DNA of 64,000 nucleotides from Piliocolobus tephrosceles (GCF_002776525.5 NC_045436.1:52676480-52740479); one strand, 5' to 3'. Positions 21,990 through 34,857 are shown, counted from the first letter of the stretch. Numbers and translations are program-made. The notes: a model not told the origin generated them from the letters alone.

Positions 21990-22908
21990 TACGTGGTGCT
22001 AGGATAACTGGCTACCCATGCAGAATAACGAAATTAGACTCCTTCCTATTACTACATACAAAAATTAACTCAGGATGAATTAAGGTTTAAATGTAAGACT
22101 TCACACTCTAAAAAACCTAGAAAGAAACCTACGAAATACCCTTCTCAGTATCATCCTAGATAAATAATTTATAGCTAAGTCCTCAAGAGCAGTAGCAACA
22201 AAAACAAAAGTTGGCAGTGGGACCTAATTAAAGTAAATGACTTCTGCACAGCAAAAGGAACTATTAAGGGATTAACCAGACAACTTTCAGAATGGGAAAA
22301 AATATTCAGAAACTATGCATCTGAGAAAGGTCTAATACACAGATTCTTTAAGGAACTTAAACAAATAAATGAGAAAAAAGCAAATTACCCCATTAAAAAG
22401 TGGGCAAAAGACATGAACAGACGTTTCACAAAAGAAAATATACACACAGCCCAGAAACATACAAAAAAAAAAAAACTTTCATCATCCCTAACCATCAGAG
22501 AAATGCAAATCAAAACCACAATGAGATACGATCTCATCCTAATCAGAATGACTGTTGTCAAAGCATCAAAAAAATAACAGATGTTGGTGAGGCTGCAGAA
22601 ATAAGGGAACCCTTATACACCATTGGTGGGAATGCAAATTAATCTAGTCACTGGAGAGCAGTTTGGAGATTTCTCCAAGGCTAAGAGTTGAACTGTCATT
22701 CAATCCAACAATGCAATTACTGAGGGTATACCCAAAAGAAAATAAATTGTTCTGCCAAAAGGCCACATTCATCCAAATGTTCATGAACATCCATATGTTC
22801 ATAGCAAAATATGGAATCAACCCAGGTGCCCATCAGTGGTGAATTGGATAAAGAAAATATGGTACATATACATCATGGAATATTATGCAGCCATAAAATG
22901 AATGAAAA
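21838..22908 (+). mobile_element. L1 (L1PB/L1MA-type) ORF2 3' half, first part
   Basis: A 5'-truncated L1 on the plus strand. 'agacacatggaagagaacag', 'gataactggctacccatg', 'cagaatgggaaaaaatattc' and 'gaaatgcaaatcaaaaccac' are successive ORF2 C-terminal blocks. Frames are broken by indels. A poly-T run of nearly 30 (about 21957-21987) replaces a short ORF2 segment. The element is split at 22909 by an ERV LTR and resumes at 23240. Confidence 0.92.
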
Positions 22909-23239
22909 TGTTGCAGGACTTTTCCTGAGTTAAGCTAAATATGGGGTCTTGTCCATCCCATAGCCACGAAAATTTAGGGTAGCAGACAGCTTAAAGGGTA
23001 AGTAAAGCAGGGTTTTATTGGGTGAAAAGGGAAAAAAGGGGAAAACAGTGACTCTCCCTAGACCAGATTCCCTCCACTAGGGCACTTCCTGTCCGGGCAA
23101 TTTGAATCTCAGGTTCCACACAGGAAGAGGAGGGGCCAGGCTCCTCCCTGCTGCAAACGTCCTGAACTTCCAAGCCTCCACGTCAGTGGGCAGGCTGGTT
23201 GGAGTTTCTCCAGGGACACCCTTCCACCTGGCTGTCTCA
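22909..23239 (-). mobile_element. Class I ERV solo LTR (331 bp) inside L1
   Basis: On the minus strand the insert runs TGAGACAGCC...CTGCAACA, with canonical TG/CA ends and an AATAAA signal at 23013-23018. Flanks are 'aaaa' left and 'aaat' right. Removing the insert and one copy restores the expected L1 'gaatgaaatcatgtcc', so the target duplication is AAAT with one mutated copy. Four bases suit a class I (gamma-like) ERV. I do not recognise the subfamily. Confidence 0.8.
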
Positions 23240-23572
23240 AAATCATGTCCTTTAACGAAACATGGATGCAGCTGGAGGCCAATATCCTAAGCAAACTAAC
23301 ACAGAAATAGAGAACCAAATACTGTATGTTCTCACTTCTAAATAGAAGGTAAACATTGAATACACATGAAATAAAGATGGGAACAAAAAAGGGATGATTA
23401 GAAGGGGAAGAGAAAGAAGTGGGCAAGGGCTGAAAAACTGCCTATTGGCTTCTATGCTCACTACCTGGGAGACAGGTTCAGTCATACTCCAAACCTCGGC
23501 ATCACACAATATACCATTGTAACAAATGTGCACATGTACCCCTCATTCTAAAATAAAAGTTGAAAAAAAAAA
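23240..23572 (+). mobile_element. L1 3' end (continuation)
   Basis: Resumes with 'catggatgcagctggaggcc' and the 3' UTR ('gagaaccaaatactgtatg', 'cctattggcttctatgctca'), ending in 'aaaataaaagttg' and an A tail. The terminus type indicates L1PB/L1MA age, older than L1PA. Confidence 0.92.
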
Positions 23573-24690
23573 GATTCATTCAATATATTTCCCCTTTCTC
23601 TTATTATAAAGGTATAATTTGATCTTGTCTTTCTTAGAAATGAACCAGAATAAGGCTTTGATACAACCCTAAAATAACATAAAAATAAGTAGAGCTCTGC
23701 CAGTATACAAATTTGACCTAAATTGTGCTCAGGTTTTAGGATGAGTTATATGACTTTAGTGGAAGAATTGCTTTTGAACCAGAAAAACTGAACTTTTTAA
23801 AAACAATTAAAATGCTATTCTCTTCTGTAATGTTTCACAATATGCACAGAAGAAAATATAATATTCCTTGAAATATTCAAGTAACAAATATTCTGTGCAG
23901 ACATTGCACTGAATATTGCCTGCACTCAAGTAGATGCATAATGTTACACAATGTTCTGTGTCTTAAACCAAGCCAGTTTGAAAGAAATGTTTGTTTAGTG
24001 CCCTGAGGGTCAAAACCCCTGGGATTCCTGTTCAGACAAGGACAGGCAGGGGATTCCAAAGATGACTCTAGGGCTTCAAAGTGTAAATCCAGGAGCATTT
24101 TGACAGAAGTACTTCAGTCCTGACCTTAACTCCTGCTGAATGCCTTGTTCCTGTGAGAGAAAACCTCTCTTCTGCTGAACTGTTCAAAATTCATTTCCAA
24201 TGTGCATTTGCTCTGCTCCACTCTGTTTGAAAATATATGCAGACAAAGTTGATTGACAGCCCTCTAGTTACCATACCATGAAGGTTGAAACCAGAAAGGC
24301 TACAGCTTTAATTCACTGACAGTTGAAAGCTACCGAACTTAATTTCTTAAGGCTCATTCTTAAATGTCTATCATTGTCCCAAGAGGAAAACAAATAATAG
24401 GAGATTACATATGACTAATGGAACTCTGTATAGGAGGATGTAAATATGGAAATTGCAGTCATGAATTCTCTGCTCTTCTGAGAAGAAAATAAATCACATT
24501 AGTCAAGTAATTCTCACAAAGATGGCTGATGAAATCATTTCATTTACCAAAATATTTATTTTTCAAGTAGGAAAATAGAGTACATTTAAAATATAAAAAT
24601 AATTTATTTTCAAATTAATTTTTAAAGAATTTATTATTTAATAATTTAAACATTAATAAAATATAAAATTTTCTTATAATTAAGTATTGA
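23573..24690. other. Unassigned stretch
   Basis: No recognised repeat, exon or RNA gene; AT-rich near 24600-24680. Confidence 0.45.
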
Positions 24691-24995
24691 GGCCGGGCGC
24701 GGTGGCTCAAGCCTGTAATCCCAGCACTTTGGGAGGCCGAGACGGGCGGATCACGAGGTCAGGAGATCGAGACCATCCTGGCTAACACGGTGAAACCCCG
24801 TCTCTACTAAAAACTACAAAACACTAGCCGGGCGAGGTGGCGGTGCCTGTAGTCCCAGCTACCCGGGAGGTTGAGGCAGGAGAATGGCGTGAACCTGGGA
24901 GGCGGAGCTTGCAGTGAGCTGAGATCCGGCCACAGGACTCCAGCCTGGGTGACAGAGCGAGACTCCGTCTCAAAAAAAAAAAAAAAAAAAAAAAA
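24691..24995 (+). mobile_element. Young Alu (AluYR-like, Old World monkey type)
   Basis: A full-length Alu with few differences from a young AluY. It carries 'ctcaagcctgtaatccc', 'ccgggcgaggtggcgg' and 'gagatccggccac', the variant set shared with 41417 and 49369. A candidate 9-bp target duplication is aagtattga / aagaattga, with one mismatch. Confidence 0.93.
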
Positions 24996-25329
24996 GAATT
25001 GAAATTGTAGAATAAACTGTCCAATGGCTCACAGAAAATTAAAGTTCAATCCCATTCTCCTTTTTCTATCTCTAAAATTCTGGCTGTGCAAACTAAATTC
25101 TCGCCCTGTCTCTCTTGTATCTAGAGATAGTTCCGGTTAATAAACTACACTCTGAAGATAATTCCTGCTTTTATTTTCTGCTTCCTTTCTCCTTCTACTA
25201 ACATGAAATTGGATGTGACAGTTAAAATGCAACAAGTACCATCAGTATGAGAGAAAGGCAGAGAGAGAGATGAATATGAACATTATTGATTCTTTATATT
25301 CTTATTTCTCAATATGTCAAATAATTTTC

Positions 25330-25785
25330 CTCACCCACCCCCCAAAGATGCTCACATCCTTATCCTCAGAAGCTGTGAACATGTTACCTTACATGGTAAA
25401 ATATACTATGCAGATGTGATTAAATAAAAGTCTTGAGATGAGAGCTTATTGTGGATTATTAAGGCCAGCAAAATAGAATCACAGTAGGAGGCAGGAAAAA
25501 AGGATAAAAGTCAGAGACAGATTTCAAGATGCAACATTACAGGCTTTGAATATGAAGGCAGGGGCCATGAGCCAAGGAATGCACACATCCTCTAGCAATT
25601 GGAAAAAAAAAAAAGAAGAAGAAGAAGGAAACAAATTCTCACCTAGAGCCTTCAGAAGAAAACACACTTCCTGACCTATTTTAGATTACTGAAGGCCACA
25701 ATTGTAACTTAATGAAATTTGTATTTTCTTAAGCCACTACCATACTGGCAGTTTGTTACAGCAGCAATCAGAAAATAATTCAGCC
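25330..25785 (+). mobile_element. MLT1-type LTR
   Basis: Plus-strand order: 'gctgtgaacatgttacctta', 'gcagatgtgattaaataaa', 'ccatgagccaaggaatgc' and a 3' end 'tttgttacagcagcaatcag'. This fits a MaLR/MLT-type LTR. A small GAA/A-rich expansion lies at about 25600-25625. Confidence 0.65.
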
Positions 25786-26469
25786 ATTGATTTCTGTTAT
25801 TCGCAATGTAACTCAATCGTAATGGAAACAATTGCACAAACATTCTTATATCTCAAACAAACATTCCAGAAAAGCGCCCAAGGGAAAGCTTCAAAGTCAA
25901 GTGGCACTTTTGTTCAGAGATTCATGTGTTTGATTTATTTAATAAGGAGGAATTTTGTTAAAGCTCAAAAATGTTATAATTTGTTCATCAATTTTTCCTG
26001 TTTTTTTTTTTTTTTTTTTTTTTTTTTCTTTAGCAAGAATGATAACCTTTGCAGAATCCGCCTTACGTGTGGGCATAACCTGTGATTTGTTTCTGTCAAT
26101 AGAATATGGTAAAACTGTTGAGGTGTACCTGATTATATTAAAGAAGATGGAAGCATTGGTCTGCTAGAGTGTCTCTCTTTCCCCTGTTGGCTTTTAAATG
26201 TCCAGTAATTCAGTTGGCAAGAAACTCAAAATGATTCTGAAACTGACAGTGACCTCCTGAGGACAGCCAGCAAAAAGCAAGTTCCACAGGGACTAAAGTT
26301 GAGAAAGCGCTGCAGTGATGCACCTTTAGCCTCTGGGTATTACATACTTGTGTTTTTTATTAGCTAAACACCAATACTCTTATTTCAAGGTCACTGCTAA
26401 GATAATAAAAGAAAAGAATCTAATGCGATTATACAACCCTGACTGAAGTCCAGCCTGACTCCATTCATC

Positions 26470-26605
26470 CAATTATATATTAGTCCATCCATTAGTCCAT
26501 CGATTTATACATACATAAGGAAGATGAATTAAGTATGTGTCATCTTCCAGGTCCCAAACCAGGTATTCTTAAAGATACAGACAAATAACCGAGCCCAGCC
26601 TCATT
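26470..26605 (+). mobile_element. L2-like fragment
   Basis: Repeated 'attagtccatc' words, then 'aaaccaggtattcttaaaga' and 'cagacaaataaccgagccc' loosely follow an L2/MIR3 3' core. Strongly diverged. Confidence 0.4.
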
Positions 26606-26849
26606 GATTTATCATACTCTGCCTTACCCTAAATGTTCAGGTCCAAACTAGACCTAGGGCCCCTAGTTTGGGGGGCATATCAATCAACTCTGGCCCTATG
26701 TTGTGCCACTAAGTAGCCAATTACTCTATGTCTAAATTTAACACTAATGCAGTTATACAGTTGGATGCACTCACTTTAGTGAGTACTTTTAAAAGCACAA
26801 AATAGCATTTAAATATTTGAATATATATTTGAGTTTTGTCACGGAATAA

Positions 26850-27085
26850 AAACTCCTCTGGAGTCTAACCACCTGCATTGAAATTTCAGCTATACCAATT
26901 TCTAGGTTTGTTCCCTTAAGCAAACTACTTGTTTTATACTACTTAGTGTCTATTTCTTTATCTGTATAGTTGAGGAAACAATGATACCTACATAATCAAA
27001 TTGTTCGGAGATTTAAATAAGATAAAATATAAAAACTACCAGGAACCACCCCTATAAAGTGTTTAGTAGATATTAGCTATAATTA
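26850..27085 (+). mobile_element. MIR SINE
   Basis: 'ctggagtctaaccacctgca', 'ttcccttaagcaaactactt', 'atctgtatagttgaggaaac' and 'tagtagatattagctata' lie in MIR order on the plus strand. Confidence 0.75.
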
Positions 27086-28049
27086 TGAAAACAGTTTCTT
27101 CACTATCACCCTAGTCTATACAAGTAGACCTTATCCCTTAAATTCTCAGTCTTTTCCTGCTCCTTTTTTCCAATGGAGGTAGAGGGAGATGTCTGTTGGC
27201 AAATGTTGGAGCAGAAAGTGTGTATTCTTGACGAAGTATTTTCCTCCTTCTCTTCTCCTGGGGATCCGCTGTCCACAGAAAGTAACTTTTCTGCTTCAAT
27301 GCTTGGTGCTATATGTGTCACAAAGACAACCCTGAGCCCACGGCAGACCATTTTTTGACTGTAGATGTTACTGAATAAGTCTGCCCAATAATGAATTTCA
27401 GTTTACAAAACATGTATTTCATTTTAATAAATTATTATAGTATATTAATTTTACTAGTTAGGAGTCTATTTCAGGAAAGAGAGTACCCATTGGAAGATGA
27501 TTTTTTGAGGTAATAAAGGCAGGGAAATAATATTTTTTAAATTGTTCTATGGTTTATCTCAGTAAACTTTAGACATATTTTGTCTCAAGAAAGATAAATA
27601 ACTTTTTGATTCTCAGATAAGGAAATCTTGGTAAATATTCTTAATATGTACTCTAAAGAACCTACAGGATAATTTTGCCTATATTACTTTATGACTAATA
27701 TTAAAAACTAGATTATCTGCATATAATTAATGACTAATATTCTGGAAGTTAAATTTAAATAACTTATTTTTATTCACACTTATTCATTACATATTAAAAG
27801 TTCAACCATTAAATTATGTAATTTAGATTTGAAAATAAAATTTTAAAAAGGTTTAAGTATTTTCATGCATCACAACTCACTGTGTAAATTGTTTTCTATT
27901 TAAAAGCAGTCGATGATGGTATTAAGTATCTCAATATACTTACACACTTTAACCAAATACTTTGTAAATAAAGTTTTTGATTATCCTTTAAAAAATCAGA
28001 AATAAGCATGGATGCTTAGCATATATATGTTTATTAAAACTTAATTTAA

Positions 28050-28205
28050 GCCAGGCATAGTGGCACATGCTTGTAGTACTAGTTACTTGAGAGGCTGAGG
28101 CAGGAGGATCACTTGAGTCCAGGAGTTTGAGGCTGCAGTGAGCTATGATCTTTCCACTGTACTGCAACCTGGGGGAGAGAGGAGAGAAAAACCCTGTCTG
28201 TGAAA
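28050..28205 (+). mobile_element. Alu right monomer (FRAM/AluJ-type)
   Basis: Starts 'gccaggcatagtggcaca' and continues through 'gaggctgaggcaggaggatc' and 'gaggctgcagtgagctatga'. Only one monomer is present. Confidence 0.82.
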
Positions 28206-30929
28206 AACTGTAAACAAACAAATGACAACAACAAAACATTCAATTTGAAATTGTGGGAGACTGAAAGAAACTTTAATAGTCAGTAATAGGGAAAGGCTTC
28301 ATTATCTTTGCTACAGCCACAGATTTTTAATGAATCAGGCCTTAGAGTTAATGGTTGTATATTTTAGGTAATGGCACAGATTTACAGATATGTAATAATA
28401 TTAAGTGAAAGCAAAGTTGGTGAAATTATATGGACAGTGTGTAGCAACTGAGTTAAAATAATACTAATAACAATAACAATGGCAATAATCCACATAGAGA
28501 AATTACTCCAATTTCAAATAGGGATAATTTTGAAGAGGTGGTTTTTGATGTTCCTCTAAACTGTTTCCCACATGCTTTTGTATTTTCCATTTAGAAAAAT
28601 CTGTATTTGTTTTACAAATACTGTTTTTAAAAATTTATTACCTTGTTATTTTCAAATGTGTTTTGGTTTTGTTTGAAAATTTATTAATGCATTCACTGGT
28701 CAAAATTTTACTTAGTATTTGAATATAAATTCAGGTTATTGTTATTACAAACTCTTTTATCCTAGTTTGTAATTCATTACACATCTCCATAATAGATTTA
28801 GAATACTTAATGAAACGATTTAATTTTGAGATGAACTGTAGTAGAGTTTCCTTATGCAACCCTCTGTCTCAACTGGATCACAGTTATGAGTTCATATTGG
28901 TAATCCAGGTCACCTTAGGCAATGCCCTACTGTATACCACTCCCCGAGCACCAACTTCAACTTCATATCTAGCTGCATCTGCTAATTTGCCAAGGCATTA
29001 GGACTGTGTTTTCTCTTGGGATTCAGCTATGAACAGAAGAACCTGGTACACACATTATGGGGAGTCAGAGTCAGAAATGGAAGGAATCCAGTACAATTTA
29101 CCAGACTGAGCACAGGAGCTAGAATGGAACGCTCAGTCCTCACAGCTGTGCATCGCGAGGAAGAAAAGATTGCTCATAAAACTACAAATGTTTTAGGATC
29201 TGGGCTGTTAAGTAACTGTGCTGTGGGATCTCCCTAAAATACTCACGCACAGGAAAAAATAAAAAAGAAAAAAAAAGAAAGAAAAAAAAAGAAGCTATTT
29301 CTACTAGTCAGGAGAAAAGGAAACTTTGTTTATGTAAAGCAGCAGAGTATATCAGTTGGCAGTTCATGAAAGCAGCAGTGATGGAAGCAGGGCAGTGTCT
29401 GGGGCAGATTTGTGTAAAGCAATGAGGGGATGTGGTCTGAGCACGGTCCCCACACCTCCTAACATAAGTGGGTGTGCTTTCAGTATCTCCTGAGTAAAAG
29501 GAACAGGCCAGGGCAGATTTGTGTTTTTTGAGAATAAGCTAAGTGGTGCACAAGCCTGAGAAGTGTAGCGCCAGGGACTGTTCTCAATTCAACAGTGTAC
29601 TGAAAATGGAATATTAAAAAAAAAAAAAAAAATGAGAGAGAGAAATGGAAAGAAACCTTAAAAAAGAAACCAACATGCACATTTATGAAGTTAAAATATT
29701 ATCCTTCTAGCACATTAGGAATCTATTAATGTGAATTAATTAGTGTGGTTAGGTTTAGAAGCATTCACTAACATTCTTTTACTTTTTTTAATCTATCAAA
29801 TATAAGTGAAGAAGTATATGTTGCAGTTATATCATTTTTTGCAAGATTATTATTAAAAAATTTTCAAGACATTTGCAGTTGCAATACATAAAGATAGTCT
29901 ATTTGATATGATGATATAAACCTGACACAAAATACTTGTTACACATTGCATTTAATTTCAATAATATTTTAAGAAAGATTTGTGAATTTGATAACTATCC
30001 CTTAAAATAATTCAAAATGTTCTTGAGTGTCAAAAAGTAAAATAAAGTTGGAATTTTAGGGCACATGTAAGCTATGATAGGTTAGAAGTGAAAGATACCT
30101 TAGAGATAATGTAATTCCTGTCTCTCATCTTATATACAATGCACAAGCAAAGGAATTAATTTGACCAAATCGCATAGCAGCTGACATGCCGAAAGTCACA
30201 TATCTGGGCAATAACAGTCAGTAGTCCTGAATCTGGGTCTCCATTACAAAGAGCTGCCAGCACTAGTTTAGTTTCTGCTTTGTGATAATACAGATAAATT
30301 TTCACTGAAAAGGAAAAATGAAAATTGACCTGGTAATGTGGGAAAAATAGGCTTCTTAATACATCAGTGAGTCAATTAAGTGAATGTAGTCTTAATCAAT
30401 AAATGGAGTGTGTCAAACTGTTCTCACTGAGGTAGTCAATGATTCTGGAAAGTATACCTATACAAATCAGGCTGGTAGGCAATTAGGGATTTTATGTATT
30501 TCATTTCAATTACTTTTTGTTGTATTTAGAAAAAGTGTTCCTCCTAAGAAATTATACCTTATTTATATTCTTGATTATAGGAAAGTGGCCCATTTTCTCT
30601 TTTCCCAGATAATAAATGTTTAAACATTAAATTATATGACAAAAATATAAAATATTGCTATCCAAATGAATATTATTTTTATTTATGCAAATATAAAATC
30701 CAATTTTATTGGTTAAATAATTCATGTGGGTTTTTTTTGATGAGTACTTTTGCCCATATAGTTGGACATATTTCTCTGAAATTATTATACTAAAAAATAA
30801 TTGAAAAATTACATTAACTTTTTAGGAATAAGAATTGAGGAAATTTGGGCTATATTTCATTAAAAAGGGAAAATTTGGAAAAAAAAAATTTGATAATGCC
30901 GTGGTAATAAGACCTAGCCTCACAATGTG
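28206..30929. other. Unassigned stretch with A-rich tracts
   Basis: A/GA-rich low-complexity tracts at about 29255-29295 and 29614-29645. The less AT-rich segment 28810-29240 has two moderate plus frames (63 and 73 codons), but no motif, homology or splice logic I can support. A decayed old L1 3' end may lie around 28390-28640. Confidence 0.4.
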
Positions 30930-31135
30930 CATTCACTACAGCTGAGAACAAACCATGTGAGAGAAACTCTCATTATCTTCTGATTCCCATTTTGCAGCTG
31001 AGAAAAATGAGGTACAGAAGGTTAGATAATTTGACCCAAATCAACAGCTATGAAGAGATAGAGGTAAAAATCAAACCTGAGTAATCAGACTCCAGAATCT
31101 GAATGCTTAACCCACACCAAACTACTTCCTTTTAT
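30930..31135 (-). mobile_element. MIR SINE
   Basis: 'cccattttgcagctgagaaa', 'gaggtacagaaggttagata' and 'gactccagaatctgaatgct' are the reverse complement of the MIR core and head. Confidence 0.78.
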
Positions 31136-31453
31136 TATAACTAGCGTATCAAATCCATTACAATTTCCAACCAGGAGTATTAAATTCTTTTCATGACTTT
31201 GTTATCTAAAATATTTTAAATAATATCATTTCCCCTTCTGAGGAAAACATGGTCTAGAAGCACTCTAGTCTCTGAAATATTGTTTTCCCTTTTCTTAACC
31301 TGGGCAGAACTTGGAATAGAAGTCACAGACCCCAAATTAATAAAAGGAGGAAAAAATATACTCTATCGGTTATACCTGCTGCATTGCAAGAGCAAAACAT
31401 AAAAAGTTGAAAGTACTCCCTGAGCAAGGCTTGGGAATAATGCATCCAGGTTT

Positions 31454-31778
31454 TGTTTGTTTGTTTTGTTTTTTTTTTTTTTTTGAGACAGAGTCTTGCT
31501 CTGTGGCCCAGGCTGGAGTACAGCGGCGCGATCTCCGCTCACTGCAAGCTCCGCCTCCCGGGTTCACGCCATTCTCCGGCCTCAGCTTCCTGAGTAGCTG
31601 GGACTACAGGCGCCCCCGACGGCGTCCGGCTAATTTTTTTTTTTTTTTTTTTGGATTTTTAGTAGAGACGGGGTTTCACCGTGTTAGCCAGGATGGTCTC
31701 GATCTCCTGATCTCGTGATCTGCCCGCCTTCGCCTCCCAAAGTGTTGGCATTACAGGCATGAGCCACTGAGCCCGGCC
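31454..31778 (-). mobile_element. AluY-type element
   Basis: A full-length Alu in reverse complement with poly-T at its left edge and 'gagcccggcc' at the right. A 9-bp target duplication CCAGGTTTT flanks it (31445-31453 and 31779-31787). A middle A-linker expansion appears as T18 near 31634. Confidence 0.95.
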
Positions 31779-32339
31779 CCAGGTTTTTAATACATCAAAG
31801 GCTCAGGCTTTCTTTTATTTCTGGGTGTTATCAACATTCCTTTAAAGATTTGTGGCCAGCAAGAAAGGAGAAATCTCATGTTGTGCAAATTAGGAAAGAT
31901 GGTACATTATACTAAGACACAGCAAGAAAGTGGAAAGGGGACTATGTTGTCATAAATTACCAAATTTCAAGATGAGTTTTTTAGAATGAGGGTGATAATG
32001 TACATTTGAATGAAGTCAAATATTTGTCCAATAAATATTAGGGATCTATAAAGGTGTTGTGGTATTTGTTTAGAGAATAAAATAGTTAGATCAATAAAGT
32101 GGCAATAGTATTTATACAAGTGTGAGTTCTGTTATTAGAGATCTCTGTTAGCTATATGTAGAGATATCTGTTCGTTCAGCATTTAAAGTTTAGAGTATGT
32201 GAGATTAATTATATTAATCATGGACAGGCAGAGTTTTTAACCGTTGGTCTGCCTTGTCCTCCAGTCCGAAGTATTACCAAGACAATGAACATTTCCTTAT
32301 AGCTTTCATTAAATTTGTAACAAAAATGCTTTTAATGTA

Positions 32340-32505
32340 CTCTTTTATTTTCTTTATTGCCCACCATATTATAATTCCATGATAACAGGAATAGCATACT
32401 GCTATTAATACTACTATGAATCCAGCATCTAATATGGCACCTTACAATAGTAGATTCTTAGCAAACATTTGTTAAACTGTGTTAAATGAATGAATAGTTT
32501 ACTGT
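32340..32505 (+). mobile_element. L2 LINE 3' end
   Basis: 'ccatgataacaggaatagc', 'ccagcatctaatatggcacc', then 'cttagcaaacatttgttaaa' and 'gttaaatgaatgaat' match the L2 3' terminus. Confidence 0.68.
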
Positions 32506-33419
32506 ATAATATCAAAATATGTAACCTTTTTTAGGGAAACAAGGATAAAATGTTCCTAGGATAATGTAACAAGAAGTAAATTATTCTTGCCTCTAGCCTA
32601 ATGGATGATAGAAAATTTCAGATTGATTCTACTAGTGCCACCTTAGGTCTCTTATACAGCTGAATTCAGCTGGTAGGTTGGCTGGAGGCTGTGGTCAGCG
32701 AGAGGAGTTGGGATGGCTGGGAATCTCTTTTTATCTTGTCTCACAGCTTATGCTTGTTAATGACATGATGTTTCAGAGCACTGTTGTAAGGAGGGGAAAT
32801 CAATGTTTAAGTCTCTGTTTATTTCACATTTGCTGATTTTCAGTTGGCCATCACAATTGACATGACCAAGCCCTAATTCATTGTAGGCAGATAGTAAAAC
32901 AGGGCATGGGTATTGGCAAGACATGTTCACCGAGAGCCATTACTATAACAAGCTGCCACAGTAGCCCATAAAATCTAGCAAATGATTTAAATCTAAAAAA
33001 ATGTACTTGCATAGGGAATTTTCAAGGTAAACATTTGGGATACAATTTCACCAAAAGAAGAGGAAATGGCATTCATTTTTCCCTGATTTCGAACAAAACG
33101 TTTGATTGTCAAAGAGGTATCAAATAATTCTAGCATGAAATTAAGTTTCTCTTTCAAAAGATACTATTATTGGTATTATTGATATAAGAGGATGAATCAG
33201 TGAAACTGTGAAATCAGAGAGCTTAAATGGGTGTTAGGAAGAAAATAGCATCCATTTTCCTTTCTAGCAAGATATTACAGTTAACTTGTTTTACAAGATT
33301 ACAATTTATAATTTGCTTTAAGCATTTCTATAAAGGGAGATTCAGTTTCTCTTGCAATGTATTTTACTTCAGAATTAAAAATGGATAAGTAGAAGGGAAA
33401 AGGCATTATATTATAGAGA

Positions 33420-33660
33420 GAAGTCATTACCTCAAAGTCAATACTTTGGAGTTAGATTTGGACTTGAGTTGCAGCTTGCCCTGTATAGTACAGGTTTGCC
33501 TTCAATCAACAGTTTAATACTTCTAGGTCGCAATTTATTGCTGTGTAAAGTGAGACAGTCTCACTCGCTTTGTTTTGAGTTAAATTCAATAAGCTATTGA
33601 GAGCATTTTCACAAAATGCCTGATATGTAGTAAGTACTCAATAAAGCATAACTTTGATTA
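33420..33660 (+). mobile_element. MIR SINE
   Basis: 'ctttggagttagatttggac', 'gctgtgtaaagtgagaca', 'aaaatgcctgatatgtagta' and 'agtactcaataaagc' lie in full MIR order to the 3' end. Confidence 0.8.
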
Positions 33661-34202
33661 TTATTACTTGATATTTTTAATAAAAAGCAAAAATTCCAAG
33701 AATCCCTTCTGTCAAGTATTTTCTACTTAATTTTTCATTCGCTTTTAATGGTCAAGAATAGTGCAACACTAATATATTTCAGGCATTTTTTTTTCCATTT
33801 TCACTTAGGTATAATCATAAACATAAAATGAATAATAAACATAGTATCCCATAGTTTACATATTAAATAATGTCTATCAACTACTGATATAAGAAATAGT
33901 TATATAACGTTTATTACTCTTTGATGCACTTACACATGTACATAGGCACACTCACATATATACATCTGTCTTTCAAAATATTTTTCGTGGATATTGTCTG
34001 TGGTTGTAAATTTTACACAAATAATTACTGTTAGTTTTGAAGTCCAAAGGTATTTAATTCAAGAGAACATATCTGAGTTCAAGTCATTATTTAGTAATGT
34101 GGTTTCATTTAACTGGTAATGGTAAATTAATATATTTCTTTTTCTGTTTTTTTTTTTTTTTTCTGTATGTTTGTTTCTTGTTTTTTGTTTTGTTTTGTTT
34201 TG

Positions 34203-34489
34203 TTTTTGAGGCAGGGTCTTGCTGTGCTGCTCAGGCTGGAATGCAGTCATACAATCATGGCTCACTGTAGTCTCTATCTCCCAGGCTCAAGTGATCCTCC
34301 TACCTCAGCCTCCCAAATATCTGGGACTACAGGATTGCACTACCAATCCCAGATAATTTTTCATTTTTTGTAGAGAGTGCATTTGACTATGTTGCCCAAG
34401 CTGGTCTTGAACTCCTGGCCTCAAAAGATCCTCCCACCTCAGCCTCCCAAAGTACTGAGCTTACAGGTGTGAGCCACCATGCATAGGTC
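34203..34489 (-). mobile_element. Old Alu (AluJ-type)
   Basis: A reverse-complement Alu, 'ttttgaggcagggtcttgct' to 'gtgagccaccatgcatagg', strongly diverged, preceded by a TTTTG-rich tail (about 34180-34205). Confidence 0.92.
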
Positions 34490-34673
34490 TGATTTTGCTT
34501 TCTTTGAGAAAGGAAAAGAGGGAAAAGAAGAGAATATTTAAACTTATATTAGTCAAATATTTTGGATTGCACAAAACCAGAAATTTGCTAGATTAAGTAA
34601 AATATAAAATATGTATTGTAAGTGCTCAAAGGTGTCTCACTGAACATAAAGAGCAGAGATGTAGATTGAAAAA

Positions 34674-34857
34674 ATGGTGCCTAAGTGGCTCATGCCTGTA
34701 ATCCCAGCACTTTGTGAGGCCAAGGCTAAAAGCTCACTTGAGCCCAGAAGGTAGAGACTAAAATAAACCTTGATGCCGCTACACTCCCACCTGGGTGACA
34801 GAGTGAGCTCCTGCCTCAAAAATAAATAAATAAATAAGTAAATAAATATATAAATAC
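34674..34857 (+). mobile_element. Alu with internal deletion
   Basis: 'ctcatgcctgtaatcccagc' (left monomer) passes directly into right-monomer 3' text ('cacctgggtgacagagtgag') and an (AAAT)n tail. About 120 bp of the middle is missing. Confidence 0.88.

Larger units (their letters stand above)
25786..28049. other. Unassigned stretch with poly-T and MIR/L2
   Basis: A T run of 27 lies near 26001-26027. L2-like (26470-26605) and MIR (26850-27085) copies are listed separately. Paired plus/minus frames at 27106-27358 have no recognisable product. Confidence 0.45.
31788..34202. other. Unassigned stretch with L2 and MIR copies
   Basis: No gene recognised. L2 (32340-32505) and MIR (33420-33660) are listed separately. 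T-rich sequence precedes the Alu at 34203. Confidence 0.45.

Noticed and set aside
28810..29237. Two plus frames in a less AT-rich segment, considered as a processed pseudogene
   Set aside because: No domain, poly-A tail, flanking duplication or parent gene could be recognised.
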